Below are positions 18,499-27,180 of a stretch of 64,000 bases of DNA, in pieces. The position numbers were made by a program, and so were the translations under genes. Position 1 is the stretch's first letter. Each line of letters begins with the position of its first letter. Origin of the DNA: Salibaculum sp035270045 (GTDB lineage Bacteria > Pseudomonadota > Alphaproteobacteria > Rhodobacterales > Rhodobacteraceae); contig NZ_DATFIP010000059.1 of NCBI RefSeq assembly GCF_035270045.1, positions 62,001 to 126,000 on the forward strand. Direction: 5' to 3'. The notes below the pieces were generated by a model. It had not been told where the DNA came from and searched no databases. It was given only the letters and a program-made list of their open reading frames with translations.

Positions 18499-19497
18499 TT
18501 GCAGACCACCGACAGCCACGTGACGAGCGACAGCGCGCAGCTGCCGCAGATCCATGAACCCCGCAACGCGGGAATGGAGCTGGACCTGTCCTGGGTACGC
18601 GCCGTGCAGGCAAATACCAGCGCCATCGAACGCCGCGCCGCGACCCTGCCGGGCCGCCGCAGCCTGAAAAAGGATTACCAGGCAGCCTGGCTGTGCAAGG
18701 CGATTTCGCTGATCGACCTGACCACCTTGGCCGGTGACGACACCGAGGGGCGCGTGCGCCGCCTCTGCGCCAAGGCCCGCCAGCCCATGCGCGCCGATAT
18801 GATCGACGCACTGGGAATGCAGGGCCTGACCACAGGCGCGGTCTGCGTCTATCACGACATGGTCGAACCGGCAGTGGAGGCCCTGCACGGCTCTGGCATT
18901 CCCGTCGCGGCCGTGTCCACCGGCTTTCCGGCGGGCCTGTCCCCCTATCGGTTACGCATCGCCGAGATCGGCGAAAGTGTCGCCGCCGGGGCCGAGGAGA
19001 TCGACATCGTCATCACCCGCCGCCATGTTCTGCAAGGCAACTGGCAAGCTCTTTACGACGAGATGCGCGAGATGCGCGCGGCCTGCGGCGAGGCACATGT
19101 GAAAGCCATTCTTGCCACCGGCGAGCTGGGCACGCTGCGCAACGTCGCCCGCGCCTCGCTGGTCTGCATGATGGCGGGCGCGGATTTCATCAAGACCTCG
19201 ACCGGCAAGGAAGGCGTCAATGCCACCCTGCCCGTCACGCTGACCATGATCCGCGCGATCCGCGACTACGAGGCGCGCACCGGCTTCAAGGTCGGCTACA
19301 AGCCTGCGGGCGGCATTTCCAAGGCCAAGGATGCGCTGACCTACCTGGCGCTGATCAAGGACGAACTTGGGGTTCGCTGGCTGCAACCGGACCTCTTCCG
19401 CTTCGGCGCCTCATCCCTGCTGGGCGATATCGAACGGCAGCTGGAACACCACCTGACCGGAGCCTATTCGGTGGGCTGGCGACATGCGATGGGGTAG
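18499..19497 (+). CDS. deoC: Deoxyribose-phosphate aldolase
   Basis: DeoC splits 2-deoxyribose-5-phosphate into acetaldehyde and glyceraldehyde-3-phosphate. The 332-residue protein has both key lysines: the Schiff-base lysine in ADFIKTSTGKEG and the second in VGYKPAGGISKAKDAL. It is the long, class II-type form with an N-terminal extension. I prefer the TTG at 18499, which has GGGAGA five bases upstream, over a GTG at 18466. The acetaldehyde made would be oxidised by the aldehyde dehydrogenase encoded two genes downstream. Confidence 0.93.
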   Translation: MQTTDSHVTSDSAQLPQIHEPRNAGMELDLSWVRAVQANTSAIERRAATLPGRRSLKKDYQAAWLCKAISLIDLTTLAGDDTEGRVRRLCAKARQPMRADMIDALGMQGLTTGAVCVYHDMVEPAVEALHGSGIPVAAVSTGFPAGLSPYRLRIAEIGESVAAGAEEIDIVITRRHVLQGNWQALYDEMREMRAACGEAHVKAILATGELGTLRNVARASLVCMMAGADFIKTSTGKEGVNATLPVTLTMIRAIRDYEARTGFKVGYKPAGGISKAKDALTYLALIKDELGVRWLQPDLFRFGASSLLGDIERQLEHHLTGAYSVGWRHAMG

Positions 19498-19501
19498 AAA
19501 G

Positions 19502-19732
19502 ATGGCTCAAAAAACAGATCTAGAGAAATGGGTTGTTACCGCCTTGCGCGACCTCGGGGGTGAAGCGCCACTTGTAAGAGTTGCTGAGCACATATGGTCC
19601 AATCACGAGTCTGAGCTCAAGCAATCAGGCGACCTGCTCTATACTTGGCAATACGACATGCGCTGGGCCGCTCAGCGCCTTAAGGATAGTGGAAAGCTAA
19701 TTAAGAACCCTAGAAGCTGGGCGCTCAAATGA
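19502..19732 (+). CDS. Small winged-helix-like protein of foreign composition
   Basis: A 76-residue protein I do not recognise by name. The pattern (WVVTALRDLGGEAPLVRVAE, then YTWQYDMRWAAQRLKDSGKL) looks like a small winged helix of the Mrr N-terminal type, often found in short putative DNA-binding proteins. By my hand count the gene is about 51 percent GC, far below its neighbours, and it uses codons such as AGA, TTA-like and CTA that are rare around it. It starts four bases after deoC and its stop overlaps the aldehyde dehydrogenase start (ATGA), so it is fully built into the operon. See findings. Confidence 0.75.
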   Translation: MAQKTDLEKWVVTALRDLGGEAPLVRVAEHIWSNHESELKQSGDLLYTWQYDMRWAAQRLKDSGKLIKNPRSWALK

Positions 19733-22053
19733 CAGTCAAAGACATCTTTGAAACCATGGACTACGGCCCCGCCCCGGAATCCGCCGCTCCCGCGCTGGAA
19801 TGGCTCGTGGATATGGGCGACCGGTTCGGCTGTTTCATCGACGGGAAATTCACCGACCCGGGCGAAACCTTCGAGGCGAAGAACCCCGCCACAGGCAACG
19901 TGCTGGCCCATGTCACGCAGGCCACGCAGGCGGACGTGGACGCCGCCGTCGCCGCCGCCCGCAAGGCGCAGGCCAAATGGGCGAAGGACGGCCACAAGCG
20001 TGCCCGTGCCCTCTATGCCATCGCGCGGCTACTGCAAAAACACGCCCGCCTTTTCGCGGTACTCGAGACCCTGGATAACGGCAAACCCATCCGGGAAAGC
20101 CGTGATATCGACATTCCATTGGCCGCGCGGCATTTCTACTACCACGCGGGCATGGCCGAGTTGATGGAAGAGGAACTGCCCGACCAGGAACCGGTCGGGG
20201 TCTGCGGCCAGGTCGTGCCCTGGAACTTTCCGCTGCTGATGTTGGCCTGGAAGATCGCCCCGGCTCTGGCCATGGGCAACACGACTGTCTTGAAACCGGC
20301 CGAATATACCTCGCTGACCGCGCTTCTCTTCGCCGATATTTGCCGTCAGGCGGGCCTGCCAAAGGGCGTGGTCAACATCGTCACCGGCGATGGCGCCGTG
20401 GGCGAAATGCTCACCGCGGCAAAGGTGGACAAGATCGCCTTCACCGGCTCCACCACCGTGGGTCGCCGCATCCGCGAGGCCACCGCCGGGTCGGGCAAGG
20501 CCCTGACGCTCGAACTGGGCGGCAAGTCCCCCTACATCGTCTTCGAGGACGCCGATATCGACAGCGCCATCGAGGGGCTTGTCGACGCCATCTGGTTCAA
20601 CCAGGGCGAGGTCTGCTGCGCCGGGTCGCGCCTTCTGGTGCAGGAAGGCATCGCGCCGCGCTTCTACGACAAGCTGCGCGCCCGAATGGACAAGCTGCGC
20701 GTCGGCGACCCGCTGGACAAGGCCATCGACGTGGGCGCCCTTGTCGACCCGGTGCAGTTGCGAACCATCACCGACATGGTCGAAGGTTCTAACGGCGACA
20801 TCCACCGCGCCCCCGGCCCCCTGCCCACGCAGGGCTGCTATTACCCGCCCACGCTGATCACCGGCCTGTCGCCGGCAGACCGGCTGATGCAGGAAGAGAT
20901 CTTCGGACCCGTCCTCGTCTCGACCACCTTCCGGACCCCGACCGAGGCGGTGGAACTGGCCAATAACACCCGTTACGGGCTTGCCGCCTCTCTGTGGACA
21001 GAAAATCTCAACCTCGCCCTCGACATCGCGCCGAAACTGGCTGCCGGGGTCGTCTGGATCAACGCCACCAACCTCTTCGACGCCGCCGCCGGCTTCGGCG
21101 GGGTGCGCGAAAGCGGCTTTGGCCGCGAAGGCGGCTGGGAAGGGTTGATGGCCTATACCCGTCCCAAGGGGTCATCCAGGCCCCTGCGCGAGATCGCGCC
21201 CTACACCACCGATGACGGCGACCCGATCCCGCCCCTTGACCGCACCGCCAAGCTGTATGTCGGCGGCAAGCAGGCCCGCCCCGATGGCGGCTATTCGCGG
21301 CCCGTCCATACCCGCACGGGCAAGCTGCTGGGCCATGCCTCGCTGGCCAACCGCAAGGATATCCGCAACGCGGTCGAGGCCATGAATGCCGCCAGGGGAT
21401 GGTCCAGGACCACCGGCCACCTCCGCGCGCAGATACTTTACTACATCGCCGAGAACCTCTCGGCCCGCGAAGACGAATTCGCCGCTCGCATCAACCACCT
21501 GACCGGCGGGCGTTCGGGCGACAAGGAGGTGGTTCAGGCGATCCGCACCCTGTTCAGATGGGCCGCCTGGGCGGACAAGCACGACCACCGCGCAAAGCCC
21601 GTGCCCATGCGCGGCACTGCGCTGGCCATGAACGAACCGTTGGGCAATATCGGTGTGCTATGCGACGACGCACGGCCGCTGATGGGACTGATCGAACCCG
21701 TGGCCCCGGCCATCGCCCTCGGCAACCGGGTCACAGCGGTCGCCTCGGCCCCCTACCCACTGGCCGCGACCGATTTCTACCAGGTGCTGGAAACCTCGGA
21801 TCTTCCCGCCGGCGTGGTGAACATCCTGACAGGCGATCATGCAGAGCTGGCCCCGCACATGGCCGCCCATGCGGGGCTGGATGCGGTCTGGTCCTTCTCC
21901 TCGAGCGATCTGTCCGCCGAGATCGAGCATGCCTCGGCTGCCACCCTCAAACGCACTTGGGTCAACAACTCACGGACCCGCGACTGGCCCACCGCGACCT
22001 GGCTGGCGCAATCGACCGAGGTCAAGACCATCTGGATTCCCTACGGCGAGTAG
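19729..22053 (+). CDS. Double aldehyde dehydrogenase with a degenerate second domain
   Basis: A 774-residue protein. Residues about 25-490 are a complete NAD-dependent aldehyde dehydrogenase: FTGSTTVGRR, ELGGKSPYIVFEDADID (general-base glutamate) and FNQGEVCCAGSR (nucleophilic cysteine). Residues about 510-774 repeat the fold but stop short and have neither an ELGG nor an active-site cysteine segment, so the second domain is probably structural or binds partner or cofactor only. Such long forms are known in this bacterial group beside deoC. It should oxidise the acetaldehyde released by DeoC to acetate. The start overlaps the small gene upstream. Confidence 0.92.
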   Translation: MTVKDIFETMDYGPAPESAAPALEWLVDMGDRFGCFIDGKFTDPGETFEAKNPATGNVLAHVTQATQADVDAAVAAARKAQAKWAKDGHKRARALYAIARLLQKHARLFAVLETLDNGKPIRESRDIDIPLAARHFYYHAGMAELMEEELPDQEPVGVCGQVVPWNFPLLMLAWKIAPALAMGNTTVLKPAEYTSLTALLFADICRQAGLPKGVVNIVTGDGAVGEMLTAAKVDKIAFTGSTTVGRRIREATAGSGKALTLELGGKSPYIVFEDADIDSAIEGLVDAIWFNQGEVCCAGSRLLVQEGIAPRFYDKLRARMDKLRVGDPLDKAIDVGALVDPVQLRTITDMVEGSNGDIHRAPGPLPTQGCYYPPTLITGLSPADRLMQEEIFGPVLVSTTFRTPTEAVELANNTRYGLAASLWTENLNLALDIAPKLAAGVVWINATNLFDAAAGFGGVRESGFGREGGWEGLMAYTRPKGSSRPLREIAPYTTDDGDPIPPLDRTAKLYVGGKQARPDGGYSRPVHTRTGKLLGHASLANRKDIRNAVEAMNAARGWSRTTGHLRAQILYYIAENLSAREDEFAARINHLTGGRSGDKEVVQAIRTLFRWAAWADKHDHRAKPVPMRGTALAMNEPLGNIGVLCDDARPLMGLIEPVAPAIALGNRVTAVASAPYPLAATDFYQVLETSDLPAGVVNILTGDHAELAPHMAAHAGLDAVWSFSSSDLSAEIEHASAATLKRTWVNNSRTRDWPTATWLAQSTEVKTIWIPYGE

Positions 22054-22058
22054 TCACG

Positions 22059-22150
22059 CTTCATTGGGTTCGAAATACCGCGGGGGAGTCCGCGCAGGGC
22101 GCGGACGGGGGCAGAACCCCCATCCACGAGGCGCCGCCAAAGGCGGCGGC
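22059..22150. repeat. Intergenic repeat with three hairpins
   Basis: It begins with CTTCATTGGGTTCGAAATAC (22059-22078) and is followed by three stem-loops: arms 22088-22095/22099-22106, 22107-22111/22117-22121 and 22133-22138/22142-22147. None has a T run. The head is repeated almost exactly at 29734-29757, also right after a dehydrogenase gene and between convergent genes. It is probably a member of a dispersed palindromic family ending transcripts. Confidence 0.65.
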
Positions 22151-22189
22151 GAGACATACATGCCTGCGCCAGTGGCGCAGCCCGCCAGG

Positions 22190-22864
22190 TCACTTGCCGC
22201 GCAGGCCGTCCCACCAGCGCCGCAGACGCCCGCGCCGCTCGGCCAGGTCCGCCTGGACGTGGTCGATCCGATCCTCGGCCCTGTCGGCAAACGGGTCCAG
22301 CGTGCGTTCACGGAACTGCCGCCACATGGCACGCACGAACACGACCCCCGCCAGCATCAGCACGTATATCACGATGTTGGACCAGGGGATCGGACGGAAA
22401 TCCTCGCTGGGGGCGGGCCGGATCGACACCGCGTTGGGGTAGATCGAAAGCCAGCGGATGCGCCATCCGTAGTGGGTGATCACCACCCAGTCATGCGGCG
22501 GCTCGGTCGAGATCACGGCCCCCGCCTCGGCCTGCAGGTCGGCGCTGTCGAACTTGAAATAGGGCGGATAGATCCAGCCAGTGTCCTCGTTGCGGTAGAC
22601 CATGGTCTGGTTGCCGCCCCGGACGAGGCTGAACAAGTAGGGCCGCTTGCGCTCGGCATTGATGAACCTGAGATCGCGCGCGACGGACTCCACGTTCCCC
22701 GTATCCGTCTGCGCGAAGAAGATCCGGTTGAGCCCCGAGAAATCGGTGCGCACGACCTCGGTCGAGGTCACCCGCGCGATATCGCGCTGCGGCAACACGT
22801 AGTGCAGCCAGAGGGCGAGGATGAGTAATATCGTGATGCGGAACGCTCGGCGAATATTGCGCAT
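22190..22864 (-). CDS. DUF1523 family membrane protein
   Basis: A 224-residue protein with one membrane helix at residues 8-24, a periplasmic domain (TEVVRTDFSGLNRIFFAQTD, then several tryptophans in YGWRIRWLSIYPNAVSIRP), and a second helix around 165-182 followed by a basic, arginine-rich cytoplasmic tail. It matches the DUF1523 family as I remember it from Rhodobacterales; its function is unknown. It lies 12 bases after the 86-residue membrane protein gene, so the two form an operon. Confidence 0.8.
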   Translation of the reverse strand: MRNIRRAFRITILLILALWLHYVLPQRDIARVTSTEVVRTDFSGLNRIFFAQTDTGNVESVARDLRFINAERKRPYLFSLVRGGNQTMVYRNEDTGWIYPPYFKFDSADLQAEAGAVISTEPPHDWVVITHYGWRIRWLSIYPNAVSIRPAPSEDFRPIPWSNIVIYVLMLAGVVFVRAMWRQFRERTLDPFADRAEDRIDHVQADLAERRGRLRRWWDGLRGK

Positions 22865-22876
22865 GGCGGGCTCTTT

Positions 22877-23137
22877 TCAATTCACGAAATAGATGATGGC
22901 ACCGACGAGGACCAGCGGAATGACGTAGACCAGCAGAATCAGTCGTCGTCTCAGGCTGGCCTCGTACTCTTTCATGCCCTCCTTGACAAAGGCGTCGCGG
23001 TGAATGCCCTCGGGGCGGGTCTCCTCCCATTCGGCCTCCAGCTTCTCGCGCCGAACCGACCGCGAATAGAGCGATACGCAGAGATAGACCACGCTAAGGA
23101 AGAGGAACCCGAAAACGAGCAGCCGAACAAAGTTCAT
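22877..23137 (-). CDS. Small two-helix membrane protein
   Basis: An 86-residue protein with an N-terminal membrane helix (about residues 4-23), a charged central loop (RREKLEAEWEETRPEGIH) and a C-terminal helix (about 64-85). A strong ribosome site, AGGAGG, precedes the ATG. It is the first gene of a pair with the DUF1523 gene. I do not recognise the family; an assembly or transporter accessory role is possible but unsupported. Confidence 0.75.
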   Translation of the reverse strand: MNFVRLLVFGFLFLSVVYLCVSLYSRSVRREKLEAEWEETRPEGIHRDAFVKEGMKEYEASLRRRLILLVYVIPLVLVGAIIYFVN

Positions 23138-23277
23138 CTCTCAACACCTCCTCGACCCGCGGGTACCGGACGGGCCCGCCCTGCCGCCGACCCGCCTTGT
23201 TTACAGCATATCGAAACCGGGGAAAGCCCGCCATGAGGGCCATTCACATATCCGGGCGCATTCCCGGGTCCGCCGGC

Positions 23278-23622
23278 CTACCATTCCTTGTCCGTCCACC
23301 GCTTCGGCAGGCTGGCCACCGCCAGCAGCATCACCGGCCCCCAGAGCAGCGCCGAAATCGCCCCCAGCTTCAGGAAGTGCCCGAGGAAGGCCATCCAGCC
23401 GTCGCGCATCAGGGCTGCCCAGTCGATGCCCTGCGCCAGGTAAAGCACCGTGAAGAAGCCGACCCCCAGCACCAGCATGACCAGGGCCGAACACACGCCG
23501 AGAAGGATCAGCGGCTTCACCCCCTCTGGAAAGACGTGGAACAACAGCCGGGGCACGGACCAGCCCATGGCCGCCAGCGCAAGCGCCGGCACGATCAGGT
23601 CGAGACCGACACCGCCCGTCAA
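23278..23622 (-). CDS. Small three-helix membrane protein
   Basis: A 114-residue hydrophobic protein with three or four predicted membrane segments (around residues 8-27, 37-62 and 82-105) and a short charged end. It starts with TTG, supported by AAAGGGG six bases upstream. It follows the L,D-transpeptidase gene by 66 bases on the same strand. The family is not recognised. Confidence 0.65.
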   Translation of the reverse strand: MTGGVGLDLIVPALALAAMGWSVPRLLFHVFPEGVKPLILLGVCSALVMLVLGVGFFTVLYLAQGIDWAALMRDGWMAFLGHFLKLGAISALLWGPVMLLAVASLPKRWTDKEW

Positions 23623-23688
23623 ACCGATCCCCTTTCAAGCCCGGCCACGCTGCACGGGCCACACCGGGCACCGTCCATGCCCACCCGC

Positions 23689-24459
23689 TCAGGTCTCCCC
23701 GCGGGCCGCGGCATCGTCGGCAGGCACGTCCGTGGCGCCGTAGATCGATTCGGGGTCCACGATGGTGGGTGGCAATTCCTCGCCTCGATTCGCCAGTTCC
23801 TCGCCTTCGGCCGAGACGGATTCCTCGTAGCTGCGGACGGTCACACGCGCGCCCCTCTCGACCCGTTCATAAAGGTCGATGACATCCTGGTTGAACAGGC
23901 GGATACAGCCCGCCGAGCCGGAGTTTCCGATCGACGGAAGATCATTGGTGCCATGGATGCGGAAGAAGGTGTCACGTCCATTCTGGTAAAGGTAGAGCGC
24001 GCGCGCACCGAGCGGGCTGGCCAAGCCGCCCTCGACGCCCCCGGCGAACGGGCCATAGACCTCGGGCTGGGTGCGCAGCATGTTGGCCGTGGGCGTCCAG
24101 CCGGGCCATTCGCGCTTCATCCCCACTGTGGAGTCACTGCGCATCCGCAGCCCGGCGCGCCCAACGGCAATGGGATAGCGCATGGCCCCGCCGTCTCCCT
24201 CGACGAAATAGAGGAACTTCGCGTGGGGATCGACAACGATGGTGCCGGGTTCCTCGGGGCCATCATAGACGACAGGCATGCGACGGTTGACCCCCTGCAG
24301 GTACTCCGGGGGAACCGGGGGCAGGGCATAATCGCCGTCTTCCAGCGCGCCGTACCCGTCGACAGGACCGCCCGGAACCAGCCCGCCAAGCCCCCCGGAA
24401 CACCCCGCAAGGGCCATCGCGGACAGAAACGGGATCACGAGACGGAAAGCATGGCGCAT
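23689..24459 (-). CDS. L,D-transpeptidase (YkuD) lipoprotein
   Basis: A 256-residue envelope enzyme that would cross-link peptidoglycan or attach proteins to it through a meso-diaminopimelate bond. Residues 1-20 are a lipoprotein signal ending in the lipobox ALAGC. The YkuD core follows, with the substrate-side motif RIHGTNDLPSIGNSGSAGC containing the conserved histidine and the catalytic cysteine (SAGCIRL rather than the textbook SHGC). The C-terminal 50 residues are acidic and low in structure. I chose the ATG at 24459 because the longer frame puts charged residues in front of the signal. Confidence 0.9.
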   Translation of the reverse strand: MRHAFRLVIPFLSAMALAGCSGGLGGLVPGGPVDGYGALEDGDYALPPVPPEYLQGVNRRMPVVYDGPEEPGTIVVDPHAKFLYFVEGDGGAMRYPIAVGRAGLRMRSDSTVGMKREWPGWTPTANMLRTQPEVYGPFAGGVEGGLASPLGARALYLYQNGRDTFFRIHGTNDLPSIGNSGSAGCIRLFNQDVIDLYERVERGARVTVRSYEESVSAEGEELANRGEELPPTIVDPESIYGATDVPADDAAARGET

Positions 24460-24540
24460 AAGAAACGGTATCCTATCGATTTTATCCCAGACTAGCAGGC
24501 CCGCACGCCGAAACAATCCCAGTCATCAGGCCGAGGCGCC

Positions 24541-25743
24541 TCAGTCGACCACATTGAAAGCCGGTCCATAGGGATAGCCCGTGATATTGTCGTTTCCGTC
24601 CTCGGTGATCACCAGGATATCGTGTTCACGGTAGCCGCCGGCGCCGGGCTGGCCCTCGGGTATGGTCAGCATCGGTTCCATCGAGATCACCATGCCGGGT
24701 TCCAGCACCGTGTCGATGTCCTCGCGCAGTTCCAGCCCGCCCTCGCGCCCGTAGTAGTGCGACAGGATACCGAAGGAATGGCCATATCCGAACGTGCGGT
24801 ATTGCAGAAGGTCGCGTTCGGCGAAGAAGGCGTTGATCTTCTCGGTGACCTCGGCACAGCTCACCCCGGGTTTCAGCAGCGACATGCCGTATTCGTGGGC
24901 AGCGACATTGGACTCCCATGTCTGGAGACTGGCGGCATCGACCTCGCCCATGAACAGGGTGCGTTCCAGCGCGGTATAATAGCCCGAGATCATCGGGAAC
25001 GTGTTGAGGCTCAGGATATCCCCGCGCTGCAAACTGCGTGCCGTCACCGGGTTGTGCGCGCCGTCGGTGTTGATCCCTGACTGGAACCAGACCCAGGTGT
25101 CGCGGTACTCGGCATGCGGAAATCGCCGCGCGATTTCCAGTTCCATCGCGTCGCGGCCGGCCATGGCGACGTCGATCTCGCGCGCGCCTTCGCTGATCGC
25201 ATCGCGGATCGCGTAACCGCCGGCATCAGCCACCTCGGCCCCGGCGCGGATCAGCGCGATCTCGGCTGGCGACTTGCGCATGCGCTGCGCCATGGTGGCC
25301 GGTGCGATATCCAGGGTGACAACCGGTTCCAGGAAATCCTCCAGAAGATCACGTTGCGCCAGCGTAAGGTGGTCGGCCTCGATCCCGACCGCCGCGCCCG
25401 TACCGGTCACGGACTTGATCGCGCGCCAGTAATTCTCCCGCCGCCAATCGGTATAGGTGATGCTGTCCCCGAAGGACCGCCGCCAGGGCTGTGCCGCGTC
25501 GATCCCGGCGCTGATCGTCACGCAGTCGGTGACGGTGACGACCAGCCCATAGGGCCGCCCGAAGGCGCAATAGAGAAAGCCAGAGTAATAGGCGATGTTG
25601 TGCATCGAGGTAAAAACGCAGGCGTTGATACCGCTGTCCTCCATCTCGGCGCGCAAGGCGGCGAGCCGCGCCTCGTATTCGGCGGCCTCGAACGGCAGCA
25701 CGCGGTCACCTTGATGAAAACGGTAGAAGTCGGGACGGTCCAT
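24541..25743 (-). CDS. Creatinase (creatine amidinohydrolase)
   Basis: A 400-residue M24 'pita-bread' enzyme that hydrolyses creatine to sarcosine and urea. It follows the Pseudomonas putida creatinase along its whole length as I remember that sequence, with identical blocks such as TWVWFQSGINTDGAHNPVT (catalytic histidine), FPMISGYYTALERTLF, LLQYRTFGYGHSFG and PGMVISMEPM. Unlike metallopeptidases of the fold, creatinases need no metal, and the usual metal aspartates are not all evident. No creatininase or sarcosine oxidase gene is beside it. It is divergent from the DUF418 gene, with a large inverted repeat in between. Confidence 0.92.
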   Translation of the reverse strand: MDRPDFYRFHQGDRVLPFEAAEYEARLAALRAEMEDSGINACVFTSMHNIAYYSGFLYCAFGRPYGLVVTVTDCVTISAGIDAAQPWRRSFGDSITYTDWRRENYWRAIKSVTGTGAAVGIEADHLTLAQRDLLEDFLEPVVTLDIAPATMAQRMRKSPAEIALIRAGAEVADAGGYAIRDAISEGAREIDVAMAGRDAMELEIARRFPHAEYRDTWVWFQSGINTDGAHNPVTARSLQRGDILSLNTFPMISGYYTALERTLFMGEVDAASLQTWESNVAAHEYGMSLLKPGVSCAEVTEKINAFFAERDLLQYRTFGYGHSFGILSHYYGREGGLELREDIDTVLEPGMVISMEPMLTIPEGQPGAGGYREHDILVITEDGNDNITGYPYGPAFNVVD

Positions 25744-25849
25744 GTCTGGCCCCCTTCGCTAAAAGAGGTCCCGGCGTTCAGGACGGAAAGGCGCAGGAAA
25801 TCGGGGGCGACGCCATCGCGCCCCGCGCAGCTCTCTCATTAGGCAGGCG

Positions 25850-25877
25850 GGCAACAGAATTCCAGAATTTTGTTGCC
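25850..25877. promoter_or_regulatory. Long near-perfect inverted repeat between creatinase and DUF418 genes
   Basis: Arms GGCAACAGAATTC (25850-25862) and GAATTTTGTTGCC (25865-25877) differ from perfect symmetry at one base and are separated by two bases. It sits 107 bases before the creatinase start and 72 bases before the DUF418 start. There is no T run, so an operator is more likely than a terminator. Confidence 0.6.
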
Positions 25878-25948
25878 GCCCGGTCTTGTCTGCGGTGAAT
25901 TGTGATCGCCGGGCCGATTGGCCGGCATTTCCCTTTTCGCCAGATTGA

Positions 25949-27076
25949 ATGCCAACCATGACCGAAAGCCGCCGCGCCCTCATGCCCGACTACCTGCGCC
26001 TCGTGGCGCTGTTCGGCATCGTCGTGGTGAACGTGCAATACATGGCCTTCTCCTCGTTGCAGGGCTTTGTCGATCCGGGCGGCGCCACCCCCGCGGACGC
26101 GGTGACACTCTGGCTGGTCAACGGGCTTGCAACACTCAAGACCTACGGCCTGTTTTCCTTCATGTTCGGGGTCGGACTGGGTTTCCTGATGCGATCGGCA
26201 GAACGGCGCGGCTTGGCCTTCGGCCGCGTCTATCGAAACCGGATGCTCGGCCTGCTGGCCCTTGGCATCGCCCATGGCTGCCTGTTCTTCCCCGGCGACA
26301 TCCTGGTCATCTATGCGGTGACCGGCGCGGTCCTCTACCGCTTTCGAAACTGGTCGGCGGGCCGGCTTCTACGCGTCGGCGTGGCGCTCCTGCTGGTCCA
26401 GGTGGCGATCGCACCGCCCATCCTGCTGTCGATCCCGGACGCGCCGGCCGACCTGGTCGCCCTCGAACGGGAGATCATGACCGGGGGCGGAATCCCGGAG
26501 GCGATATTGTTCCGGGCCATCGGCTTTGCCTTTACCCTGCCCGCTTTCCTGATCGTCCAGGGGACCGCCGCGCTGGGGTGGTTCTGCCTGGGATTGGCGG
26601 CGGTGAAATCGGGCATGATCGACAACGCGGCGCATCCGCTCTGGCGGCGGGCGCGCCGCTGGTGCCTCGGCCCCGGTATCGTTCTCAGCTTCGGCGCCGC
26701 CGCGGCCTGGCAATGGGGGCCGGGCGTTGCGGGCGCCGCCCTGGCCATCGCGGTCGCGCCGGTCGCAACCCTCGGCTACCTTGGCCTGATCGCCGCCATC
26801 GCCCGCCCGCCGGGCCCGATCCTGTCCCGCGCCCTCGCGGCGGGCGGGTCCAGCCTGACCATCTACCTGGGCCAGTCCATCCTGCTGTCGACCATCTTCG
26901 CAGGATATGGCCTAGGGCTATGGGGCGCGGTCGACCGGGCCACCGCGACGGGCATCGCCCTTGTCGTCACCATCGCCCTGATCGGCCTGGTCGCGATCTG
27001 GCGCATGCGCTTTGCCCTCGGGCCCTTCGAATGGGTCTTGCGGCGGATCACCTATGCCGGCCAGCCAAAGGCCTGA
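25949..27076 (+). CDS. DUF418 family membrane protein
   Basis: A 375-residue integral membrane protein with about nine hydrophobic segments, including a C-terminal block ending in LGPFEWVLRRITYA, the hallmark of the DUF418 family. Members are acyltransferase-like membrane proteins of unclear substrate. The first ATG (25949) and one nine bases later are both possible starts; neither has a clear ribosome site. It is divergent from creatinase and 104 bases ahead of the peptidase gene. Confidence 0.85.
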   Translation: MPTMTESRRALMPDYLRLVALFGIVVVNVQYMAFSSLQGFVDPGGATPADAVTLWLVNGLATLKTYGLFSFMFGVGLGFLMRSAERRGLAFGRVYRNRMLGLLALGIAHGCLFFPGDILVIYAVTGAVLYRFRNWSAGRLLRVGVALLLVQVAIAPPILLSIPDAPADLVALEREIMTGGGIPEAILFRAIGFAFTLPAFLIVQGTAALGWFCLGLAAVKSGMIDNAAHPLWRRARRWCLGPGIVLSFGAAAAWQWGPGVAGAALAIAVAPVATLGYLGLIAAIARPPGPILSRALAAGGSSLTIYLGQSILLSTIFAGYGLGLWGAVDRATATGIALVVTIALIGLVAIWRMRFALGPFEWVLRRITYAGQPKA

Positions 27077-27180
27077 CAAGGCTCGGGCACGGATGGCTGG
27101 TCATTGGCGGCCTGATGCCGCACAGTGACGGGCATGAGCGATCGCGCCACGGCAACCAACGGCCCCCGGGGCCACGCCCG

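Noticed and set aside
22068..22080. GGTTCGAAATACC resembling a tRNA T-arm
   Set aside because: No acceptor stem, D-arm or anticodon arm can be built around it; the same motif recurs at 29741 as part of the repeat.
23689..24459. SAGC instead of SHGC in the L,D-transpeptidase as a sign of inactivity
   Set aside because: Many active proteobacterial YkuD enzymes have S-x-GC; histidine and cysteine are both present.
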